Shown piece after piece: positions 45,073-52,009 of a stretch of 64,000 nucleotides of DNA (its first letter is position 1; every line of letters starts with the position of its first letter). This DNA is from Christensenellaceae bacterium. GTDB lineage: Bacteria; Bacillota; Clostridia; Christensenellales; Christensenellaceae. The notes under the pieces were generated by a model, which was not told the DNA's origin, searched no databases, and saw only the letters and a list, made by a program, of their open reading frames with translations. Both the position numbers and the translations under genes were made by a program. Where the stretch lies: contig AP025580.1 of the NCBI GenBank assembly GCA_022846035.1, positions 682,001-746,000 on the forward strand, read 5' to 3'.

Positions 45073-45675
45073 ATGAAAAGTATGAAAAAAATAGTTTGTA
45101 TGGGCGCGGCTTTACTGATAGCCTGCGCGGGGGGCACGGCGCAGGCGGATACGCTGGATACGGAGGCTGTCACGGAACTGCGGATTGCCAAAACGGACTG
45201 CGCGTACGCGGTGCGGCCGATGGGAGAACTGGAGGAAGAAGTAAAGGCCGGCGACACGGTGTACGTGGTCCGCGCCGAACAGATCGAGGGCTATGCGGGC
45301 ATGACGGAATATGTGCTGTGTAACACGGATGGCGGGCTGCGGTGGCTGTGGAGCGGCTTTACCGGCTACGAAGACGGCGGGGAAAAAACGTCCGGCGGAA
45401 CGCGAAACAGCGATGTCTTTACCATCACAACCTACTGCCCGTGCGCGGTATGCAACAGTGCTTACAGCGGTACAGCGACGGGCACGCAAGTAACGCCCGG
45501 GCGAACCGTCGCAGTCGATCCGGCGGTGATCCCACTGGGAACGCGTCTTTATATTGACGGCGTGGGCTGGCGCGTGGCCGAGGATACGGGCGGCGCGGTC
45601 AAGGGGTATATCATTGATCTCGCGGTTTCGGAACATAGTGAATTCGATAAATTCAGCGCGCGGGTATGGTGGTAA
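45073..45675 (+). CDS. Secreted 3D-domain (Asp-box) protein
   Basis: A 200-residue protein with a signal peptide (KKIVCMGAALLIACAGGTAQA). The C-terminal half is a 3D domain: TTYCPCAVCN, SGTATGTQVTPGRTVAVDP, IPLGTRLYIDG, AEDTGGAVKGYIIDLAV. The three Asp residues form the active site of this double-psi barrel, related to lytic transglycosylases (MltA, RpfB, YabE). ATG 45073 is preferred over 45064, which is too close to GGGGG. Peptidoglycan cleavage is likely; a role in phage release is inferred from context. Confidence 0.85.
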   Translation: MKSMKKIVCMGAALLIACAGGTAQADTLDTEAVTELRIAKTDCAYAVRPMGELEEEVKAGDTVYVVRAEQIEGYAGMTEYVLCNTDGGLRWLWSGFTGYEDGGEKTSGGTRNSDVFTITTYCPCAVCNSAYSGTATGTQVTPGRTVAVDPAVIPLGTRLYIDGVGWRVAEDTGGAVKGYIIDLAVSEHSEFDKFSARVWW

Positions 45676-45679
45676 AAAA

Positions 45680-45705
45680 AAGCGCCCCTGGCTTAAGAGG
45701 CGCTT
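45680..45705 (+). terminator. Weak hairpin after the 3D-domain gene
   Basis: AAGCGCC pairs with GGCGCTT across 12 bases. It lies just after the stop codon but lacks a good T run. Confidence 0.4.
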
Positions 45706-45840
45706 CCTATAAGGAAGAAAATGAAAAAGAAAAATTTATATTGCTTATGGTTTTACTATACAGGACTTATATGAATAAATAATGTTAAATAAATGAAGAA
45801 ATTGTTAACAATCGTAACAATTATGTAAGGTGGGTTAAAA

Positions 45841-46284
45841 ATGCAGGCGATAGAACGGGAACTATACAGATACGGCGATTTAAAGGAGCAGGCGGGGGAG
45901 CTTGAGGAAGAGGTCAGGGAGCTGGCGGCCAAAAAGATCGAATTGGTGGACAGCATGCTGCGCGCGCCCATGATGGACAGCGTACGGGTACAGGGGGGAA
46001 CGCCGAGCGATCCGGTGTACGACGTGGTGGAAAAGCTGGTGGACGTATACGACGCGCAGATCAGGGAAAAGCTTGGGCGGATCGAGCAGCTTTATACGGA
46101 ATACGGGCGCATGAAAGAACGCCTCGACGCGGCGGGGATGAATGAATATGAGCGGCGGTATATAAAACGGCGGTATGTGGACAGAATCGCGCACGGCAAG
46201 GTGGCGGCGGAAATCGGCTATTGCGAGCGGCAGCTTACGCGCGTGCGAGCGTCGGCTTTAAAGAAACTGGCGGCGGTGCTGTGA
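45841..46284 (+). CDS. ArpU-like phage late transcription regulator
   Basis: A 147-residue protein: a long N-terminal coiled coil (about 1-35), a middle helical part, and a C-terminal region-4-like helix-turn-helix (NEYERRYIKRRYVDRIAHGK, VAAEIGYCERQLTRVRASAL). This is the layout of ArpU/DUF1492-type activators of phage late genes. Its stop codon overlaps the first direct repeat of the A2 control region, so it is the best candidate to act on those repeats. AAGGTGGG upstream. Confidence 0.78.
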   Translation: MQAIERELYRYGDLKEQAGELEEEVRELAAKKIELVDSMLRAPMMDSVRVQGGTPSDPVYDVVEKLVDVYDAQIREKLGRIEQLYTEYGRMKERLDAAGMNEYERRYIKRRYVDRIAHGKVAAEIGYCERQLTRVRASALKKLAAVL

Positions 46285-46339
46285 TGTCCTCAAAAGTCCG
46301 GAAGATGTCCTCAAAAGTCTGACCTGGGCGTGGTATGAT
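46284..46339 (+). promoter_or_regulatory. Shared control region of gene A2
   Basis: Direct repeats ATGTCCTCAAAAGTC at 46284-46298 and 46305-46319, then TGGTATGAT with TATGAT at 46334-46339. Same spacing as for A1, A3 and A4. It begins inside the stop codon of the ArpU-like gene. Confidence 0.78.
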
Positions 46340-46360
46340 GGGATTGTAGAAAAATATGTA

Positions 46361-46388
46361 AAAGAGCACAGGGATGTGCTCTTTTTTT
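46361..46388 (+). terminator. Leader terminator of gene A2
   Basis: AAAGAGCAC, loop AGGGAT, GTGCTCT and a T tract, between promoter and start codon. Confidence 0.82.
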
Positions 46389-46413
46389 ACGCGGAAAAAA
46401 GGGGGAAATCAAA

Positions 46414-48285
46414 ATGATGAACAATCAGTCAAAGGACGCGGACAGCAAGGCGCGGGCCCGCGCGGAGCAAAGCGCGCGGCGCGAGCGCGAGGCGGAACGC
46501 CGGAGGAAAGCGGAAGAAGAGCGGCGCAGGCGGGAAGCGGAGCGTAAGGCAGAGGCGCAGCGGCGCGCTCGGGAGGAAGAACGCAAGCGGAAAGAGGAGC
46601 AAGCGCGGCAGGAGGCGCTGGAAGCGGCCCAAAGCGGCTGGCAGCCGCCGCAGGTACAAAACCGGGAGCAGGCGCGGACAGGCACGCTCACGGACGCGGC
46701 GGCGAAGCTAGACGGTTTGATCGAGGGGATCAGAAACAGCGCGCGGGCAGGCACAAAGCCGCCCGCCTCCCAGTCGGAGCAATGGCAGCCGAATACCATA
46801 CGTAAAGCCACGGAAAAAGACGCCCCGCAGTCTTACGCGGAGGCGGTGTACGGCGGGGCAAAGGCGCAGCCGAAAGAGGCGGAGACGCGGATGGCGGGCC
46901 AGCTTATGGCGGGCAAAGCAAAGGCGCAGGCTGGGCCATACACGAGGACGCTGATGGACAATGTGCTCGCGCATGAGGGGGATACGGACGACCCGTTTTT
47001 AATGGAACTGAACAGCGAAAGCTGGGAGCAGGAATACAAGGACGACAGGACAAAGGCGTTCAAGGACGCGGTAGAGCGGTTGGCGGACCAGCTTATGACG
47101 GGCAAAGCAAAGCCGGAGGAAGCGGTTCCCGCCCGTGAGAAAAGAGAAACGACCGTTACAAGCGGAGACCTGGCGGACCCGTTTTTGCAGGGGCTGTTTG
47201 GGGAGCAGGAACTGAAAGATGAGTTTGTGAAAGGGCAGCTTAAACAGTTCGCGCCCGCGCTGGAGAGGCGGATAGCACAGCTGCGGGAGAAAGTGAGCGG
47301 AAACAAGGTGAGCGGACAGACGGAGGAGGAGCGGCAAAAAGATACGGCATATGGGACGAATATGGTGTATACTATGAAGAAAGACGAGGCGTGGCCCACG
47401 CGGGAGGAGCTGATAACGGGCAGGACGGAGATCGACCCGCGAATGGCGGGAAATATCATGCAGCCGATGTCGGCGGGGGCAAGCAATCCACCGCAGGAGA
47501 ACGCGAACGACAAAACCTCAACGGAGGCCGCGCAGTTTGGGTGGCAGGCGCCGCAGCAGGGGAACGCGGAAACGCAGATTGTCTTAAGTGAGGAGCCTGC
47601 CGCTTCTGGTATTAGTAGGGATGAGAGCAATCATTTTACGGCAGGTGGCTTAGGTGTAATTGTGGGAATGAAATATGACGAGCAGACAGGTATGATTTAT
47701 CATTCAAAAGGAGCGGGACTTCAAAAACATGTAGGATATGGAGATTTTCTTGATTATGCTGCAACTCTTCTGTTTGACTTGAAAAATCCTAAATCAGAAG
47801 CGACTTATGTTGATGAAAACGGACAGGAGAGGAACGTGGTGCACCGCGTCTGGATGGGAGATTATACGGGCGGCTCACTCATGAAACCTTTGCCTTATAG
47901 AATTGCAAAGGAGATGGGACAGGAATTTTCTGGATATTACGGCGGAGAAAGCAGTATTCTGTTTTCTTCACCAGAGGATGGATGGGACTGGTATCAACAA
48001 GAAGATGCATTTGAACAAAGTATTACAGTAAAAGACAAAGAGGGAAATGAGATCGTTCATTTTGATTCTGCGGAAATGTATGCGGATAAAACGTCGGATT
48101 GGGTCTATGCATGCAAGGAATCAGAACATTGGCCGGCTTATATCGAAGGGACGATCCGTGGGGATAATCAAGCGGCGCTGGAAGCGCTTGCGGGAGTGCA
48201 GTCAGAGGGAGGAATCGTTTATGGCAGAGTGGTACAGGGAAAGGACGGAATGTACTATTTGACATGGAGTTATACAATATCATGA
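46414..48285 (+). CDS. A2: constant-N/variable-C phage-region protein (candidate polymorphic toxin)
   Basis: A 623-residue member of the A family. N-terminus as in A1 with a shorter coiled coil, then modules LDGLIEGIRNSARAG, YAEAVYGGAKAQ and YTRTLMDNVLAHEGDTDDPF, the middle LADPFLQGLFGEQEL to ITGRTEIDPRMAGN, and one GWQAPQQ repeat. After ETQIV (about residue 390) it diverges abruptly from A1 into an AT-richer C-terminus: GMIYHSKGAGLQKHVGYGDF, VVHRVWMGDYTGGS and a Trp-rich end. The order of motifs loosely recalls DUF4474, which is only a suggestion. A membrane protein gene follows 27 bases later. Confidence 0.8.
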   Translation: MMNNQSKDADSKARARAEQSARREREAERRRKAEEERRRREAERKAEAQRRAREEERKRKEEQARQEALEAAQSGWQPPQVQNREQARTGTLTDAAAKLDGLIEGIRNSARAGTKPPASQSEQWQPNTIRKATEKDAPQSYAEAVYGGAKAQPKEAETRMAGQLMAGKAKAQAGPYTRTLMDNVLAHEGDTDDPFLMELNSESWEQEYKDDRTKAFKDAVERLADQLMTGKAKPEEAVPAREKRETTVTSGDLADPFLQGLFGEQELKDEFVKGQLKQFAPALERRIAQLREKVSGNKVSGQTEEERQKDTAYGTNMVYTMKKDEAWPTREELITGRTEIDPRMAGNIMQPMSAGASNPPQENANDKTSTEAAQFGWQAPQQGNAETQIVLSEEPAASGISRDESNHFTAGGLGVIVGMKYDEQTGMIYHSKGAGLQKHVGYGDFLDYAATLLFDLKNPKSEATYVDENGQERNVVHRVWMGDYTGGSLMKPLPYRIAKEMGQEFSGYYGGESSILFSSPEDGWDWYQQEDAFEQSITVKDKEGNEIVHFDSAEMYADKTSDWVYACKESEHWPAYIEGTIRGDNQAALEALAGVQSEGGIVYGRVVQGKDGMYYLTWSYTIS

Positions 48286-48312
48286 AATTGTATGGGGGGA
48301 GATAAGGTAGAG

Positions 48313-48786
48313 ATGCAAAAAACAAGAATCAGGACATTGCCCGGATGGGTAAAACAACTGGGGATATGGCTTCCGCTGATAGGAATACCCGTTTGTCTTT
48401 TTTCAGGTATACATATGTTTCATCCGCTGTTTTGGGGAATACTCATTGTATCATTTGCGGTGAGCATAATCTATGAGATCCGCAATGACGCATTGACAAA
48501 ATTGCAAAAAAGATTTGTTGCTGTGAAATTAATCGCAATTTGGAATCTGGTTGCGGGGTGGTATATTGGAATACTGGGACATATGGATAGACTGGCGGGC
48601 AGTATTTTCTTCGCGTCCGTTTGCGCAATATCCGTTGTATTGTGCCTCGTTTACCTGGCCAATCTTTCCAAAAAAACGGATGGCAGGGCTGCGGCAGTGG
48701 TGACGTGCTTGACCATAGCGGTTTTACTTCTTTACGGTGTGATTATGTCTCTTATCTCAGCATGGGGAAACGGTTCTTTGCATTGA
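48313..48786 (+). CDS. Polytopic membrane protein following A2 (candidate immunity protein)
   Basis: A 157-residue protein with about five membrane helices and short loops. The ATG at 48313 is preferred (GATAAGG 5 bases upstream); the ATG at 48292 would place the ribosome site inside the gene. No family recognised. AT-rich like the C-terminus of A2. Role inferred only from its place directly behind A2. Confidence 0.65.
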   Translation: MQKTRIRTLPGWVKQLGIWLPLIGIPVCLFSGIHMFHPLFWGILIVSFAVSIIYEIRNDALTKLQKRFVAVKLIAIWNLVAGWYIGILGHMDRLAGSIFFASVCAISVVLCLVYLANLSKKTDGRAAAVVTCLTIAVLLLYGVIMSLISAWGNGSLH

Positions 48787-48810
48787 TTTAACTTTTCTTT
48801 GGAATTTGCA

Positions 48811-48859
48811 GGCAGGAGGATAAAGCAAAAGGCGCGTGAGCTTCAACCAGCCGTGGTAT
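48811..48859 (+). repeat. 49-bp repeat before the lipoprotein gene
   Basis: GGCAGGAGGATAAAGCAAAA and the bases to GTGGTAT match 41865-41913 with two mismatches. At both places it marks a junction between unrelated genes. Confidence 0.82.
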
Positions 48860-48876
48860 ATGGGAGGAAAGAAAAA

Positions 48877-49578
48877 ATGAACGGACGAAAGAAGATTTTA
48901 GCGGTGGCTGTATGCGCCGCGCTGTGCGTGGGTCTTGCGGGCTGTACGCTCATCGAAAGCGCGGTGGGCATCGCGGAGGGAACGAAAAAGCTGCTTACGC
49001 CCAAGAGCGGCGAGAAAGAATATATCTACGACGAGAATCTGAAAGTACTCGGTCTTGACGAATTCTACATCTATGAGGACGGGAAACCCGTCCTCACGGT
49101 GGAGGAGTTGGGCGGACAAGATTTTGATACAGATAATCCATATTCGGAATATTACGGGGAACGCTTCGAGGGACAGCCGTACGACCTGCGGGGACACACG
49201 CTGGAAAGCAAGCGCGGGATCGGCAAGGGAAGTACGATGGAAGAGGTGGTTGAGGCATACGATGGATACGCGTTTGCGTGGCGCTCTTTTGAGCATGGCG
49301 TAATTGACATTTTCGATTTGAGTATCGAACAGATCGCGGAAATGGTGACAGAAGTTCCGCAGGATGAAGAAGCTGCGTTTTATGCGGATATTTACATCAC
49401 GAAAGATGGACAGAAGTTGACAACAGCCGGATTCAGAAACTACTTGGAGAACGACATCCATGTAAATGGGCAGTATGTAGTGAACCATATGGACGAGTAT
49501 TTTGAGCAGGCGTGGAGCCTGCGGTTCGGTGTGAATAATGGAGTTATCACAGGCATTGCAATCTGGGATCGAATGTGA
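48877..49578 (+). CDS. Lipoprotein behind the A2 cassette
   Basis: A 233-residue lipoprotein. The signal MNGRKKILAVAVCAALCVGL ends in the lipobox LAGC. The mature part is acidic and rich in Tyr, with LGLDEFYIYEDGKPVLTVEE and a C-terminal beta-rich segment. The start at 48877 has GGGAGGA upstream. The family is not recognised. A 43-bp piece of its 5' end is repeated just downstream at 49614, showing it belonged to a duplicated set. Confidence 0.78.
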   Translation: MNGRKKILAVAVCAALCVGLAGCTLIESAVGIAEGTKKLLTPKSGEKEYIYDENLKVLGLDEFYIYEDGKPVLTVEELGGQDFDTDNPYSEYYGERFEGQPYDLRGHTLESKRGIGKGSTMEEVVEAYDGYAFAWRSFEHGVIDIFDLSIEQIAEMVTEVPQDEEAAFYADIYITKDGQKLTTAGFRNYLENDIHVNGQYVVNHMDEYFEQAWSLRFGVNNGVITGIAIWDRM

Positions 49579-49613
49579 CGGCAGAGGATAAGGCAGGCGG
49601 GGGGAACGGCATG

Positions 49614-49656
49614 TGAACGGACGAAAGAAGATTTTAGCGGTGGCTGTATGCGCCGC
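49614..49656 (+). pseudogene. 43-bp 5' fragment of a second lipoprotein gene
   Basis: TGAACGGACGAAAGAAGATT and the following bases to 49656 are identical to 48878-48920, the start of the lipoprotein gene. It then fuses to CGTTAATTTATTAA, the upstream flank of the small membrane peptide. A deletion scar. Confidence 0.85.
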
Positions 49657-49684
49657 CGTTAATTTATTAAGGCTGTGAGGGAAA

Positions 49685-49792
49685 ATGAAAGAGAATTCAG
49701 ACTGTAATATAGGAAAAACTGTTTTTTATACGTGGCTCTTTTTTGTATTGACCGCAGGTTTTATTGTTATGGGCCTGTGTATCTTTCTTTAA
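49685..49792 (+). CDS. Small single-helix membrane peptide, copy 1
   Basis: A 35-residue open frame, MKENSDCNIGKTVFYTWLFF at the start, then a membrane helix ending MGLCIFL. GTGAGGGAA lies upstream. A second copy at 60913 codes for the same length with five substitutions, and the upstream 20 bases are also shared. Conservation of frame and length between copies supports a real gene. Function unknown. Confidence 0.6.
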   Translation: MKENSDCNIGKTVFYTWLFFVLTAGFIVMGLCIFL

Positions 49793-49875
49793 GACATGAG
49801 ATAAACTCCCGTTTCAAACACCGCCGAAAGGTTTAAATTGAGAATATAAGCAAAGCAAATAAGGAGGCGTTTAAA

Positions 49876-50022
49876 ATGGCAGAAAAAACAGAACCTGGCG
49901 AATTCGTAGACGAAGAAGCAGTGGTGCTTACGGAGCCGGACGACGAAAAGGAATTTTTGGATAACGGCGTGTCGGTGTCGTTTGACCGTTTCGACGACAA
50001 CGAAGAAGACAGCGACAAATAA
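49876..50022 (+). CDS. Small acidic phage protein, copy 1
   Basis: A 48-residue very acidic protein starting MAEKTEPGEFVDEEAVVLTE and ending NEEDSDK. AAGGAGG is 8 bases upstream. It lies directly before terS in both copies of the duplicated block. No family recognised; small acidic proteins in this place may be packaging accessories, but that is a guess. Confidence 0.7.
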   Translation: MAEKTEPGEFVDEEAVVLTEPDDEKEFLDNGVSVSFDRFDDNEEDSDK

Positions 50023-50043
50023 GAAAGACATTATCAATAGCGG

Positions 50044-50070
50044 GCCGCCCGTAAGGGCGGTCTTTTGTTT
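50044..50070 (+). terminator. Hairpin and T-rich tract before terS, copy 1
   Basis: CCGCCC-GTAA-GGGCGG followed by TCTTTTGTTT, 27 bases before the terS start codon. Confidence 0.72.
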
Positions 50071-50096
50071 GCAAAAAAATAGAAAGGAGTAAAAAT

Positions 50097-50531
50097 ATGA
50101 CGGACAGGCAAAAGAGGTTTTGCACGGAGTATTTAAAGGATCTGAACGCGACACGGGCGGCGATCCGCGCGGGGTACGCGCCCAAATACGCGGGCAGAAG
50201 CGCGTCTCATACCATGAAGAACGAAGAAGTGCGCGCGGAGTTAAGGCGCGCCCTTGACACGGTGAACGAAAAAAATATCGCGCGCTCGGAGGACGTCCTT
50301 GCATACTTCACCAAGCTGATGCGCGGCGAAATCTATGAGGAAAAGATCGTGATCAACGAGGAAACGGGCGAGGAGACCGTGCTGCGCCAGCCGGTCAAAG
50401 TTTCTGAACGTACGAAAGCGGCGGAGCATCTTGCCAAGTATCACAGGATTCTGACGGACAAGGCCGATCTTTCGGGCGGCGTAGACATCCGCGTGGAGCT
50501 TTGCGGCGAGATCAAGGAGTGGTCGAAATGA
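50097..50531 (+). CDS. terS: Terminase small subunit, copy 1
   Basis: A 144-residue phage DNA-recognition subunit. The N-terminal DNA-binding domain is typical: MTDRQKRFCTEYLKDLNATR, AAIRAGYAPKYAGRSASHTM. A coiled-coil central part and VSERTKAAEHLAKYHRILTD follow. AAAGGAG upstream. It overlaps terL by ATGA. It differs from copy 2 by two residues (Ile-Asn against Val-Asp in the EKIV segment). Confidence 0.93.
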   Translation: MTDRQKRFCTEYLKDLNATRAAIRAGYAPKYAGRSASHTMKNEEVRAELRRALDTVNEKNIARSEDVLAYFTKLMRGEIYEEKIVINEETGEETVLRQPVKVSERTKAAEHLAKYHRILTDKADLSGGVDIRVELCGEIKEWSK

Positions 50532-51862
50532 TTTTGAAGATACAAAAACCATATCCCAAGCAGGTGCGGTTTTTTGAGAGCAGGACGCGCTATACCGCGT
50601 ACGGCGGCGCGCGCGGGGGCGGGAAAAGCTGGGCGGCACGTACCAAAGCCGTATTGCTCGCGCTCAATTACGCGGGTTTGCAGATATTGCTTTTGCGGCG
50701 CACGCTTCCGGAACTGCGGGAAAACCACGTTAACTTCCTGCAAAAGCAGCTCGCGGACGCGGCGCACTACAAGGAGACGACCAAGGAGTTTTTGTTCCCG
50801 AACGGCAGCCGGTTAAAGCTCGGCTACTGCGATAATGAACGCGATGTACTGCAATACCAGGGGCAGGCGTACGACGTGATCTTCATGGAGGAAGCGACGC
50901 AGTTCACGGAATTCCAGTTCCAGACGCTGACCGAATCCAGCCGCGCGTCGGGGATGTGCAAGCAGCCGTTTGAGCCGCGCATGTATTTCACGTGCAACCC
51001 GGGCGGCGTGGGACATACGTGGGTCAAGCGGCTGTTCATCGACAGGCTGTACCGTGGCAGCGAACGGCCGGAGGATTATACGTTCATCCAGTCGCTTGTT
51101 TACGAGAACAAATTTTTGATGGAGCACTCGCCGGAGTATGTGCGTACGCTGGAAAACCTGCCTGAGGAACGTAAAAAGGCTATGCTGTATGGCGACTGGG
51201 ACGTATTTGACGGGCAGTATTTTTCAGAGTTTAAGCGGGATGTCCACGTGATACGGCCCTTTGCGGTCCCCGCGCACTGGCGGCGGTATGTGGCGATGGA
51301 TTATGGCCTCGATATGCTGGCGTGCTACTGGATCGCGCTTAGCGAACAGGAGGACGCTTACGTATACAAGGAACTTTACGAGAGCAACCTTGTGGTGACG
51401 GAGGCGGCGAAACGGATCACGGAGATGACGACGGAGCAGGTGTATGCGTATTATGCGCCGCCCGATCTTTGGAACAGGCATTCCGACACAGGAAAAAGCA
51501 CGGCGGAGATATTCTGTGACTGCGGCATTATGCTGGTAAAGGCACAGAATGATCGCGTGCAGGGCTGGTACAACCTGCATGAATGGCTGCGGCCGTATGA
51601 GGACGAACAGGGTATACGGAAAGCGCACCTGCGGATTTTTGACAATTGCCGCAACCTGATACGCACGCTGCCCGCGCTGCAATATGACGAAAAGAACCCC
51701 AACGACTGCGCGCGCGAGCCGCACGAGCTGACGCACGCGCCGGACGCGATCCGTTATTTTATCGCCGGACGGCCGCTTCCGGCGGAGCCGCCGGCGCGGG
51801 AAAAGCAACGCCGTACGGCCTTTGACGACCAGGTGGATAGTTTCATTGCTTTCGGCAGATAG
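50528..51862 (+). CDS. terL: Terminase large subunit, copy 1
   Basis: A 444-residue packaging ATPase/nuclease. Walker A is GGARGGGKSWAARTK near residue 25, Walker B VIFMEEATQF near 118, the coupling motif FTCNPGG near 155, and the nuclease domain begins at MDYGLDMLACYWIAL (Asp of the RNase H fold). The start at 50528 overlaps the terS stop; a longer reading is not supported. It differs from copy 2 at six positions, four of them clustered near residues 328-342. Confidence 0.95.
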   Translation: MILKIQKPYPKQVRFFESRTRYTAYGGARGGGKSWAARTKAVLLALNYAGLQILLLRRTLPELRENHVNFLQKQLADAAHYKETTKEFLFPNGSRLKLGYCDNERDVLQYQGQAYDVIFMEEATQFTEFQFQTLTESSRASGMCKQPFEPRMYFTCNPGGVGHTWVKRLFIDRLYRGSERPEDYTFIQSLVYENKFLMEHSPEYVRTLENLPEERKKAMLYGDWDVFDGQYFSEFKRDVHVIRPFAVPAHWRRYVAMDYGLDMLACYWIALSEQEDAYVYKELYESNLVVTEAAKRITEMTTEQVYAYYAPPDLWNRHSDTGKSTAEIFCDCGIMLVKAQNDRVQGWYNLHEWLRPYEDEQGIRKAHLRIFDNCRNLIRTLPALQYDEKNPNDCAREPHELTHAPDAIRYFIAGRPLPAEPPAREKQRRTAFDDQVDSFIAFGR

Positions 51863-51878
51863 GGCGCGTATCCATGCC

Positions 51879-51934
51879 ATGTCCTCAAAAGTCCGGAAGA
51901 TGTCCTCAAAAGTCTGACCTGGGCGTGGTATGAT
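51879..51934 (+). promoter_or_regulatory. Shared control region of gene A3
   Basis: Direct repeats at 51879-51893 and 51900-51914, TATGAT at 51929-51934, located 16 bases after terL stops. Confidence 0.78.
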
Positions 51935-51955
51935 GGGATTGTAGAAAAATATGTA

Positions 51956-51984
51956 AAAGAGCACAAGGGCGTGCTCTTTTTTTT
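51956..51984 (+). terminator. Leader terminator of gene A3
   Basis: AAAGAGCAC, loop AAGGGC, GTGCTCT and a T tract. Confidence 0.82.
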
Positions 51985-52009
51985 ACGCGGAAAAAAGGGG
52001 GAAATCAAA

